DNA of 64,000 nucleotides, from the NCBI GenBank assembly GCA_023525715.1, contig CM042013.1, positions 81,010,994 through 81,074,993 on the forward strand, in the 5' to 3' direction. Position numbers and translations under genes: made by a program. This document shows, piece after piece, positions 16,304-26,585 of this stretch (position 1 is its first letter; each line of letters opens with the position of its first letter). This DNA is from Cichorium intybus. Taxonomy: Eukaryota; Streptophyta; Magnoliopsida; Asterales; Asteraceae. The notes below the pieces were generated by a model. That model was not told the origin of the DNA. It saw nothing but the letters and a program-made list of their open reading frames with translations, and ran no database searches.

Positions 16304-19300
16304 TTAGGCATCGAAGTTGATGGGGTCTCGCAAGAACCTCTCCATTTGCTTGGCACGTGTCTTTATAGACATGTCAAAAACCTTTTGCCCAAATTCCACC
16401 ACAATTCCACCAAGAATACTTGCATCAATCTGATATTCAAATCGATAAAAGTGAATATTTAAAAAGAATAAAAAAATAAAAAATAAAACAAGAGATGAAT
16501 AAATAGAAAAAGTCACAAAAGATGAATAAATAGAAAAAGTCGAGGAAAAAACCTTTTCCCTATTAGAGGCCAAACTTTTTACCAATAAAAAGAAAAAGTC
16601 ACAAGAGATTGAATAAATAGAAGGGAAATTTTCAAAAAAGACACTAAGTTTTCAAAAAAATTCGATTTTGACACTGTTTTTTTTTTAATTAAGTCACTAA
16701 GTTTTCAACTTTTTTCAATTAAGTCACACTATGTTTTCAATATTGACCACTTGACCGGTCAACCCGGTTGTCAGCTGACGTGGCATGGTGATGAGGTGGC
16801 ACCTGGGTGTAAAAGTTGAAACAAAATTGAAAACCTAGTGACTTAATTGAAAAAATTAATGACTTAATTGAAGAAAATAATAACACAATGTCAAAATCGA
16901 AATTTTTTGAAAACTTAGTATCTTTTTTGGAATTTGCCTTAAATAGAAAAAGTCAAAAGGAAAAAACCTTTTCGTAATTAGAGTCCAAACATTTTACCAA
17001 TTTGCCCTTGTTATTTTTTATTTTTTTCCTTTTGTTTTCACAAACATGCAATCATTTTCTCAAATATTTTTTAAATATCATTTATTCAAAATGTCAAATT
17101 GAAATTTATCATATCCAAAGTAAACACTAGACAAGACATTTTAGTGTTTTAGGTCCAATATTGTATATTGTAAAGTTCTCTATTAAGGTCTATAGATTTT
17201 TTTTTTTAAGGTAAAATGACTGATTTGACCCTAAAACTCAAAAAAGCATATATGACTATAAGATGTGGGGCCCAGTTACCTTCTGTTCAAGCTTAACCTT
17301 CTTTCCTTTTCCAAGAATCTCTTGTAAAGTGTCTTTCAGTTCTTTCTCCTCTTCAGCAGGGAGTGGCTGATGGAATAAAAAATGTATGTAAATACAAAAT
17401 ACATATAATATTAACTCTATTTTATGCATTATTTTAATTATAATTACGGACTTCAATTACTAAAATAAAAATATAAACATAATTAAAGCTCATTAAAACC
17501 AAGAATGAATTATATAATAATTAACAAATTTGATATTTTTCGATGTTTAAAAAAATGTGATTAAGATAATGTCAGTTAGAATTACATAAATGAAAATGGG
17601 TTGTGTTTTTTTGTTTTTTTTGTTATTTTGAAATTTAAATTTGTAAAAATAAGCAACTTACAATGACAGTAGTAACAACAGCTTTGACTTCTCCCCTATG
17701 TGCCATGGTCAAATCTGAAAACCTTTTTGCAATGGTGTCAACATGTCTGAGCCTTCCATTATCAGCCAAAACAACTGATGCAAATTAAAAAAAATAAAAA
17801 ATAAAAAATAGTCAAGTGGGTTATTTGAGCATTGAGTGAAATATTCAAAAAATAGCAATGTAGATTCATTTATTTGTTTATTACTTTATTATAGCATCTT
17901 ACTTTCAATTCTTTCTATAGTAGCATCTAACTTTCATCTTTTTTCTTATTAAAAAGTTTACTTTAGAAAACTTACCTAATTATAGCATTGTACTTGCAAT
18001 TTTTTCCTAATTAAAGCATTATACATTAAAAAAAACTACCAAATTATAACAAGGGATATATTCAGGAAAGTCCTTATATTTTGACGCTATATTCGATTAA
18101 TCCCTAATTGGTTTTTTTTATTCAATTAAGCACAACATGTTGTTAAATGTTTACAATTTTAGTTATTATATATAAAAAGAAAATATTCATTAAAGTTCTT
18201 ACATTTTGACCATTTAAACAATTTAGAGTTGAATTTTCAGTTTTTATTCAATTAAGTCCTTACATTTTGACCCTATACATTTTGTTATATATAATTGGTT
18301 TTTTTATTCAATTAAGCCCAACATTTGTTAAATGTTTACAAATTTAGTTACATATAAAAAGAAAATATTCATTAAAGTCCTTACATTTTGATCATTTTAA
18401 CAATTTAGAGTTGAATTTTCAGTTTTTATTCAATTAAGTCCTTGCATTTTGACCCTATACATCACCAGTTGTAAAAATATAAAAACGGCATAAATAGCTA
18501 CTATCCAAAATTGTAAACATTTAACAAAATGTTAGGCTTAAATCCTTAATTGAATAAAAAAACAATTAAAACTTAATTGAATATAGAGTCAAAATATAAG
18601 AACTTTCCTGAATATATTCCTTATAAGGGAGAATTTCGTTTATATCCTTACAAACCTCTATAATTACATATATATATCCTTATAAAATTTGAAATTACGT
18701 ATATATCCTTACAAACCCTAAAAAATCACATATATACCCAAACGATTAATTTAATAATAATTAATCTTTAAAAAAAATTAAAAAAAAACAGTTTTTAAAG
18801 TAAATTATACCCAAGTTACTAAAATACCCCTATGGAATCTTCCCATAATCGACAACTCCTTCACGCTTAAACAACTGATTACGACAAATTCGACTATAAA
18901 AAAATAGAATTAAAAATAGTTTTTAAAACTATAAAAATTTTGGGACTGCCGATATGTTTAAAAACCTTGGAACACGAGTAGTATAGTAATGTCACAATTT
19001 AATTAGCTTTCAAAACTATAAAATAATAGAGTTAAAAATAGTTTTTTGAATTTTTAAAATGATTAATTATTATTAAATTAATCTTTTGGGTATATACGTA
19101 ATCTTTCAGGATATATACGTAATTTCAAATTTTATAACGATATATACGTAATTATAGAAGTTTGTAAGGACTTAAACGAAATTCTCCCTATTTTTTCCTT
19201 ATTAGAGCATCATACTTTGAAAAACAACCCAATTTGTATGTTAAATGTTTACGATTTTAGTTATATATAAAAAGAAAATATCCATTAAAGTCCTTACATT

Positions 19301-22300
19301 TTGACCATTTTAACAATCTAGAGTTGAACTTTCAGTTTTTATTCAATTAAGTCCTTACATTTTGACCCTATACATCACCAGTTGTAAAAATATAAAAACG
19401 GCATAAATAGCTACTATCCAAAATTGTAAACATTTAACAAAATGTTCGGCTTAATTGAATAAAAAAAAACCAATTAGGGCTTAATCGAATATAGGGTCAA
19501 AATATAAGAATTTTTATGTGGATGACATTGATATGATTGAAGAAACTATTAAAAATACAATGCTCTAATAAGATAAAGAAGAAAGAAAAGAATGAAAGTA
19601 GGTTGCTATTTCTTGGAATTAAGCATCATAATTCATACCTAAGAAGTTTTTTGTGGTTTCTGAAAATTTAGCTTGATCACAGATTTCAGTGATTGCCTTA
19701 ATTCTAGTATCTGCTGGAACTGCTAAATCCTTCATAAATTGAGAAAAAGTTGGAGATTTTTCAGAAGCAGCAACAAGATCTAAAAGCTCGGATTCAACTT
19801 TGTCTAATGATTTGGCTTTTGCAGCTGCGATGTATAATGCGGATGCATAGTTTCCGGAACCTCCAAACATAGCCACGGGAACCTGAAACGCGTTATTTTT
19901 GTTATATATAATTATGTATTTACCGAAAAAAAAAAATATTGAAATATAGATAAAACTTTGAAGATTGTTGACTTTTTGTTATTCGGTTACGTTACATTTT
20001 GTGTAAACCAAATGTGTGACGGGTTATGAGGTGTTCGGATTCCGATTCGTTTTCTGGTACGGAATTGGAATTCAAGATTCCATTCCTTGGTTCTGTACGG
20101 ATTCCGTAGTTGATGGATTTCAACATTCTTAGAAGAGGGTGGATGGAATTGGAATTCAATTAAGTTCTTTTTTCTTTTTATGAGAAGGCCGAAATACCGT
20201 CGCTATATATGTTATTTTAATTATGTATTTACATTAAGGGTAATCTCCAATAAAGTCCCAATATTTTGGCTCAATTTATGAAAAAGTCCCAAATTAATTT
20301 TTATTAACAAAAAAGGACAAAAAATAGGCTGATGTTGGGACTTTTCCGTAAACTGTACGAAAAATATTAGGACTTTATTGAAGATAAAACATGTAGTTTC
20401 TGTCCTTTTTTGTTAATAAAAATTAATTTGGGACCTTTTTGTTGATAAAAAATAATTTGGGATTTTTTCATCAACTGAGCCAAAATTTTGGGACTTTAAT
20501 GGAGATTTCCCTTACATTAAACAAAAATTATTCGAATGTAAAAGGTATTATATAATTTATAGATTATTTGACTTTTTGTTATTCACTTCCGTTTCATTTC
20601 TTGCCGATTAAATGTGTGACAAGTTATGATTCCTTTGGATTCCAATTCGTTCTGGGGAAGGTGTTTGGTTGGTACGGAATTGGAATTCAAGATTCCATTC
20701 CGTCATTTGATTCTGTTGGAATCGTTCAGATTCCATGATTGATGGATTTCACCATTCATAGAAGACAGTTGAAGAAATTCAATTACATTCTTCTTTTTTT
20801 ATAAGAAGACAAAAACACCCTCATTATATATATTGAAAATATATATAAAGGAAAAGTTTGATTGGGTATATTTACAATAAACATAAAACATTTAAGGAAG
20901 ATGCTGGAAAAAACCTTATGTTCTAGACGTTTTTACGGAAAAGCTTTTATAAAGAAAAGGTTTTCCAGAAAATTCATTTGAGATTTGTAAGGTTTTCCAT
21001 GAAAACCATGGCATAATTATTTTAACCAATTATATTAGGATATATGGTATAAAAGATTATTTAACTTTTGGTCAATATACATAACAGCCACTATATTTTG
21101 GCAATTTTTGCGATTTAACCACTCTATTTCATTTTTGTCCATGAAAACCACCCAAGTTTGAGAGTTTTTCTATATCGACCACTTCAACATGCTGCAGCAG
21201 GTAAAAGCCATCACAATAGAAAGAGTTGTCAAAGTTGAGTGGCTTTAGTGAATTATTTGGACTAATCTTTGACACTAAAGATTCCATTAAAGCAACTAAA
21301 CTTTGACATCTTTTTTTCTATTGTGGCTACTTTAACTGCTATAACAAGTCAAAGTGGTCAACATGGAAAAATTGTCAAACTTGGGTGGATTTCATGGAAA
21401 ATTTTGATTCATAGTGGTTAAACCACAAAAATGGCCAAATTATAGTGGATTTGTAAGTTTTTCCATAAAAACCATTCCATGATTATTAACTTCGTTTTAG
21501 CCAATCGTATTAGGATAATGATGGAAAACCCTTTTTATTTTAGTGGTTTTTACAAAAAAATGGGTATAAAATATAAGGACTTTCTGTCATTTTTTCTATT
21601 ATTAAATGGTCAAATGGTTGATAATTCTAAAATGCCTTTAATGTAAAAGTACAATTTTCGAATGGCTTTAATGAAAAACTTTTTATATAACGACTTTTCC
21701 GTAAAGATGTCCAAAAATGGGGGTTTTCCATTTGCTTAATTCAATTATGAAAAACCTTTAAAACTATTTAACTTTTTATTATTGTATTCATTCCAATTTT
21801 TGCAAACCAAATGCATGACAGATCATAATTTCTACAAATTTCAATTCTTTTTGACATAATCCACTCCTTCCAAAAACATTCTACAAACCAAACGCCCCAT
21901 AACTATTCCTATATACATCAATCAAAAGAGTAATTCACCCAAATTATAAAACATAAACATTTTATAACAGACCCAAAGCATAATATTTCACAGAAAATAG
22001 AGGACTACAATTAAATATATAAATAAGGATATAATCAAATCCATGGAAAGAAGTACACAATTACCTTAATCTTCGGTTCCTTTGCTGGAGAAGCAGAGGC
22101 AAAGTTCCGTGATTGCTGCAAAATAAAATAATCCTTAAATTAGTAAACATGCAACAGATAATTTTATACTAAAATACACAAAAAATATAGAAATTACATA
22201 AAAGATAAGGCCTCTTTCTATTCATTTAGGAGTTATATAATCAATAGTAGTCAAGTTATTTGTCATGTCACATGGAATGGCACATTGTGTAAATTAATGC

Positions 22301-22662
22301 AACTTTAATGGAAGAAAATATGTTTGGGCTTTCTATTATTCCTGCACTAAAAGTAAATGCAATGTGTGACTTGGCACTTAGTTTGGAACAAGTTTTTGAC
22401 TAATAATCAAACACATAAAACGGTCTTTATCGAAACAAATATGAAAAACATGTGAAATGAATGAGTATTACATGTTTTTCATTGATAGACCTGTTGGAAT
22501 TTTACCATATTAATATAATAATATCAAAAACACACACTAAACATATGGTTTCATACGTAGTACTTTAACAACTAGCAACAAATCACAAACAATTATAGCA
22601 ATAAAGTGTAAGAATAAGATAGAACAACATGAATAAGGCCCGAAAATAATATCATGTCATGG

Positions 22663-22701
<39 letters not shown>

Positions 22702-23235
22702 CTAATTTACAAAGGAACAATAACACAATGAGTCATTGGGTTCAAACACTAAAAATCCATTTTAAACCATGGCTTCTTCTGCAATCCAGTATTGCATATA
22801 CAATATTTGTTTTGCTTTTCCTTTCCAATGAAAAATGAAATGAATTCAAATCATTTCCGTCCATACAGTAATCTGTTTCTAAACATAAAAATTGAATCGA
22901 CATAATACAAACAAGCGCCCTCGACTCATTTCACCAATACGTGTTCATCTGAAAAGTAAAGCAAATCAGCTATATAGACCTTAAACAAAAGAATCTCATC
23001 TCAGAGCAAAGACCGCAAAAAATAGATTCGTGAAAACAAAACAAGAACAGCAGAATAATTACTGATTCTAAATCAAAAAATAAAAATTGACTTAATTGAG
23101 TACCACCTGGGGATCTGTGAAATTAGGGCAGATCAAAGCTCGTTCGACAGTCGATCTCTGAGTTGAGAGAGAATCGGACATCAGAGCCTTAGTAAGACGA
23201 GGGACGCTTGATCTGAATCGCCCAGCCATTGCCAT
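16304..23235 (-). CDS. OSCP: Mitochondrial ATP synthase subunit O (OSCP), six exons
   Basis: Exons (plus coordinates, read right to left): 23107-23235, 22065-22115, 19639-19882, 17662-17774, 17280-17366, 16304-16429. All introns are GT-AG, phases match, and the product is 249 aa, close to plant OSCP. Residues 1-60 (exons 1-2) form an Arg/Ser-rich presequence for mitochondrial import. The OSCP/delta domain follows from FGGSGNYASALY through LLDLVAASEKSPTFSQFM and VVLADNGRLRHVDTIAKRF. The last exon carries the family signature IDASILGGIVVEFGQ (from residue 209) and ends in RDPINFDA. The protein joins the F1 head to the peripheral stalk of ATP synthase on the matrix side of the inner membrane. 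The first ATG was chosen because it starts the presequence; a second lies two codons later. Introns 2, 3 and 5 are stuffed with foldback elements, yet no exon is damaged. A possible AATAAG poly(A) signal lies near 16186-16193. A plastid delta homologue is excluded by the presequence and signature pattern. Confidence 0.93.
16623..16939. mobile_element. MITE-like foldback in OSCP intron 5
   Basis: 317 bp. The left end (AGGGAAATTTTCAAAAAAGA) matches the reverse complement of the right end over more than 50 bp, including a TTCGATTTTGACA block. It is flanked by the direct repeat TAAATAGAA (16614-16622 and 16940-16948). The 9-bp duplication and long terminal inverted repeats fit a non-autonomous Mutator-like element. 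No coding capacity. Confidence 0.65.
18051..18622. mobile_element. Foldback/MITE-like element A in OSCP intron 3
   Basis: About 572 bp with ~100-bp inverted ends. The left end has ATATTCAGGAAAGTCCTTAT, and the right end is its reverse complement with few changes. The left half contains two direct copies (about 180 bp each, from ~18118 and ~18298) of a block with CATTAAAGTCCTTACATTTTG. No clear target duplication was found. Confidence 0.55.
18626..19189. mobile_element. Foldback/MITE-like element B in OSCP intron 3
   Basis: 564 bp with long inverted ends (about 170 bp). The left begins AGGGAGAATTTCGTTTA and the right ends with the reverse complement. The arms contain repeated ATATATCCTTA-type segments. 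It directly abuts element A. No target duplication could be assigned with confidence. Confidence 0.55.
19215..19515. repeat. Truncated second copy of element A in OSCP intron 3
   Basis: This segment repeats the inner and right parts of 18051-18622: the CATTAAAGTCCTTACATTTTG block, CATCACCAGTTGTAAAAATA, and the right-end GGTCAAAATATAAGAA. It lacks the left inverted end. It shows that element A, or part of it, is present twice around element B. Confidence 0.55.
19956..20815. repeat. ~250-bp direct duplication in OSCP intron 2
   Basis: The copies lie at about 19956-20205 and 20566-20815. Shared landmarks in the same order are GACTTTTTGTTATTC, AAATGTGTGAC, GGTACGGAATTGGAATTCAA, GATTCCATTCC, TTGATGGATTTCA and a run of TTCTTTTT. 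They are diverged. The MITE at 20238-20511 sits between them. A weaker third relative may lie near 21760-21900. Confidence 0.5.
20238..20511. mobile_element. Mutator-like MITE with 9-bp target duplication, OSCP intron 2
   Basis: 274 bp. The left end is GGGTAATCTCCAATAAAGTC and the right end is the reverse complement of GGGAAATCTCCATTAAAGTC; the inverted match extends about 60 bp. It is flanked by a perfect 9-bp direct repeat TTACATTAA (20229-20237 and 20512-20520). A 9-bp duplication with long inverted repeats is the signature of Mutator-superfamily MITEs. No ORF. Confidence 0.8.
20895..21740. mobile_element. Nested foldback elements in OSCP intron 2
   Basis: The outer arms (about 20895-20990 and about 21640-21740) are inverted copies sharing TTTACGGAAAAG and GGAAAA..CC segments. 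Inside lies a second foldback (about 21067-21462). Its arms share CCACTATA.TTTTGGC.ATTTTTG, TTTAACCACT and CACCCAAGTTTGA in inverted order. Exact ends and target duplications are unclear. Confidence 0.5.
22666..22701. repeat. (GA)n microsatellite
   Basis: About 18 perfect GA units in OSCP intron 1. Confidence 0.95.
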
Positions 23236-24556
23236 TTGGGTCGAAGCTTAACCGAATCAACACAAAAGAGATGAAAAGAGGGGGAGACGGAGGATTGAAA
23301 CGGTGGGGATCGTTAATCGAAGGAGGGTTTGTGTTTTAGGCAAAAGGGCTTCGATGGCGTACCTGTTGACAATTTTACCCCATTTGGTAAATCAAACCAT
23401 GATAAATAACGTAATTACATTTTCTCACCTCTTATTTTCTCTTCATCAATTTTTCGTCCTAAATTTTATACTAATACATTTGAATTTTGAAAAATAGTAT
23501 CTTTTCTGGTGTTTATTAGTTGTTTTATTTTTTGTTTTAAATATCGAAGTTACAAAGACATTATACACTTTCGGAAATATATTACATATGTTTAAATGAT
23601 CATATTTTGGCTGGGCTAAATAACTATTTACAAACAAAGCCCTGGGAATACAAACAATACAATATATACACTAACAACTACGATAAATAATGACGTCATT
23701 ATAATAAAAGTCGATTTATTGAATTAATTTTCACTTTATCAAGAGTATTTATGTGATCATCTTTGACGGTTATTGTGCCAACGTATATCATCTATCCTGA
23801 TGTTTGGCACTAGCATTAGCTCATGCACTTGCCCCTTGCATTACGAACATTTATGTTAGACCATTAAATGTGCATAACACATATAAATAAGTTTATATTT
23901 CGCGAGTCCATGAGGTCAAGTAACATCATTTATTATAAAAATATTACAATAGCACACAAGGTATATCGACCCGTATACAAAATTATGCATATCCACACCG
24001 TAAATGGGAAGAAACCCTTTAACATGACTAGACTTAATAATGTATGGAGGCCATGCACCAATGCTCAATGAGCATATGGACTTACTACATCATGTCGTAT
24101 TAACTAAACAATGCATAAACAAAGGCCCATCACATAGACTGCTAAAATAAGTCTCATTGTACTTTTATTGGAGAATTATTCTATTATTTAAAATCCGTAA
24201 TTTTTAGAAACGTTACCTGGGTTTTTTTGGTTCCGGGTTGTCACGTTTATATCAATATTAGTAAGCTCTAGTAAATCTAAATAGAGGAGACATTATGACA
24301 TCTCCAAAAATGGGGTGTGGGTACACCTAGTTAGTGATATAAAGTAGTTAATGGATGATAAAATGGAATGCTGATATGTTTATATAGAGCTTTAACGATT
24401 TATACTCATACAATGAAAGTGTTGTATTTCAAACACGACATCAATAAGGGGATTGAAGTAACATGGTGTGGGACTTTAAACTCATTTTAGATAAATAACA
24501 TAAGTATAATGTTATAAAATTGTCAAATAAAATAAATAAATAAACTTATATATGTA
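23236..24556. other. OSCP 5' flank and AT-rich intergenic DNA
   Basis: The first ~90 bp are G/A-rich on the plus strand and should hold the 5' UTR and core promoter of the minus-strand OSCP gene. Beyond that I see no gene, RNA or clear element end. Short ORFs here have no recognisable product. Confidence 0.45.
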
Positions 24557-25138
24557 ACATCCCTCGTATGTGTGGTTTGAAATAGTCTTTTAAATATTGG
24601 TTCTAGAACCTTTTATGGAAAATTTGCAGAAAACGTTCCAAAACATCAAAATATTTTAAAGTAAAAATAAATTGTCAAAATAGTATTTGTCAGCATCACA
24701 ATCAATATAAGAGACAAGTGCAGTCAACCAAACCAGTACTTGCGTGACAACAAGACACCAATGAGGATTTGCTACCAGTGCGGTTAGATGGTCATGTGAA
24801 AGCTGATTCTCCGAGTTTGAAGATTGGTGGAGGGGAAGCATTGAAAGCCCTTGTTGTGGCTCCTCTTCGTATTGCTAATGGGCGTACGGGTCAGGCAGGG
24901 ACTGAGAGTGTGTAGGGTAGAGCTTTCCAGCTCACGACGAGGAGGTGCAGGTGACGCCTTAAGTTATAGTCAATTTCGTACCTGCCTTAGTGTTGTTTCA
25001 TAGTGGATCTACCCACTCTTTTGTTGTCGTTACATTTAGTGATTGCCTGGGTCGTGTTTTCGAGAGTCTAGATTACCCACTTGTAGTTAAGGTCTTCGAT
25101 GATAGGCAGTGACGGTTACTCAAGTTTATCACGATTAC
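24557..25138 (+). pseudogene. Remnant of an old Ty3/Gypsy element: LTR start, gag knuckle, protease
   Basis: TGTAACATCCC at 24557 looks like a Gypsy LTR start. After ~100 bp the sequence becomes gag-like. Around 24765-24820 a zinc-knuckle reading CYQCG then, one frame over, GHVKAD has a frameshift and the last Cys changed to Ser. At about 24980-25110 a retropepsin reads VLFHSGSTHSFVVV...LGRVFESLDYPLVVKVFDD, then TGA; the usual DSG is HSG, so the catalytic Asp is lost. It stops exactly at the LTR of the next element (25139). The same old element seems to resume at 33743. Confidence 0.7.
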
Positions 25139-26585
25139 TGTAACGCCCTAATTTCAAAATTTTAAAAATTCATTTATTACCAAGGTTCTAATAAAACATT
25201 TATTCCAAAAGTAAAACTGTTCAACATATTATTTAAACCAACAGTGGAAACATTTGAAAATACTGTTATAGTTCATCAAAACAAATCTCTAGAATGCGAT
25301 GTGCTGCCGTCACGCCTTGCCCTTCCCATTGTCATTTGAGATACCTGAAATGTTATAAAATCAACGGGTAAGCTTAAAGCTTAGTGAGTCCACAAGTTAC
25401 CATACATGCCCACACATTAAACAACCCGTCCTCGAGAACGACCCGACCCTACCCGCCATACAACAGCTACGGGCGTCCATCATACAACAGCTATGGACAG
25501 GGAAGGTTCTACCCATCATACAACAGCTATGGGTTCCCGGTTATGGCCCAGCCCATCATACAACAGCTATGGGACAAGACAATAGTCCAACTCGCCATAC
25601 AACAGCTACGAGGGGACACGCATCAGTACTGAGCCCAACAACAAATAACCACAGATATAGAGCAAATCATATAACTGTAAACAACACACAAGATGCCTAA
25701 CGTGCAACATCATATAGTAAGGTGAGGATACTCACCTGGTTCAAAACCGTGTAGATATTCTCTAATATCCCCACTTAGCTCGTCCACACACGTAAATCCC
25801 ACACACATACAACATATTAATTACTGACCAGTATCTTACAGACCTGCCTAAAGGTTAGACTCAATATTTGCCATCAAACCGTGGTCAAAACTAAGTTCCT
25901 GGTCAAACAGTCGCTCGCCGCGGCGTGGCTCCTCATCCTACGCGCCGCGACTATCATCGAATAAACACGGGGTTTCCGCCGAGTCCGCGCCGCTGACATA
26001 GCCAGTCCACGTCGCGGCTCGTAACATTCCAAAATGTTTTTAGCTTTTAACAGTACATCAATCGGCTAGGGTTTCACTCCAAACCCTTCCTGAGATCAGA
26101 AACTACCCTAAGATCACTTCCTTAGGGACATGCAAGTCTATTCATGTCCTTAGTCTAACCCTAAGGGATACAAGTCATCTAAGACTACTACTTAAGGGAT
26201 AACACCATAAAAACAAGATAAACTGAAATATCAGAAGGTAGATCCTCTTACCTTGCTTCTGGAAAACAGAGAAATGCACCCGATCGACTACAGCCTTTCC
26301 CCATGTTGTATTTCTTCCTCCAAACCTCCAAAGCCTTGGAACCAAAGAGTCTCTGCTGAAACCAGACGCCTCTGCTCCAGAAAACTCCCAAAAACACGAA
26401 CCCTAGGGCTGGGTCCCTTTATATAGGCGTTTAAATCCAAATTAGGATTTTTCACCTTAGAGGCGCACCGTGCTGCGGGTTCTTTAGAACCACGCCGCGC
26501 GTACAAATTTCACACGTTTCTGGATCCTTCCTAAAGCCGCGCCGCGGATTAGTCCGAGCCGCGACTCGGCGGAACGGGTCTTACA
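25139..26585 (-). repeat. 3' LTR of the tandem Gypsy element
   Basis: 1447 bp with TGTAA/TTACA ends. In element orientation it begins TGTAAGACCCGTTC after a polypurine tract (AAGTGGGGGAGAAT, minus strand, 26586-26599) and ends GGGCGTTACA. TATA-like TATATAAAGGGACC lies at about 26411-26424 (minus). It contains GC-rich CGCCGCGG motifs and a block of short tandem repeats (about 25450-25620). Confidence 0.9.
25450..25625. repeat. Interspersed CATACAACAGCTATGG repeats inside the LTR
   Basis: Five copies of a CATACAACAGCTA(T/C)GGG unit, spaced about 28-45 bp apart and separated by short unlike sequences. The same block recurs in the second LTR (about 32250-32420), and an inverted equivalent occurs in the plus-strand LTRs. 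It is a family feature, not a CRISPR array. Confidence 0.8.

Noticed and set aside
17256..17456. Small minus-strand ORF
   Set aside because: It is OSCP exon 5 read together with intron sequence on both sides.
19619..19876. Stand-alone 85-aa ORF as a separate gene
   Set aside because: It is OSCP exon 3 read past its splice donor at 19639.
25420..25625. Short repeats separated by unlike spacers, CRISPR-like at first sight
   Set aside because: The block lies inside plant LTRs, recurs in all LTRs of the family, has uneven spacing, and no cas genes are present.
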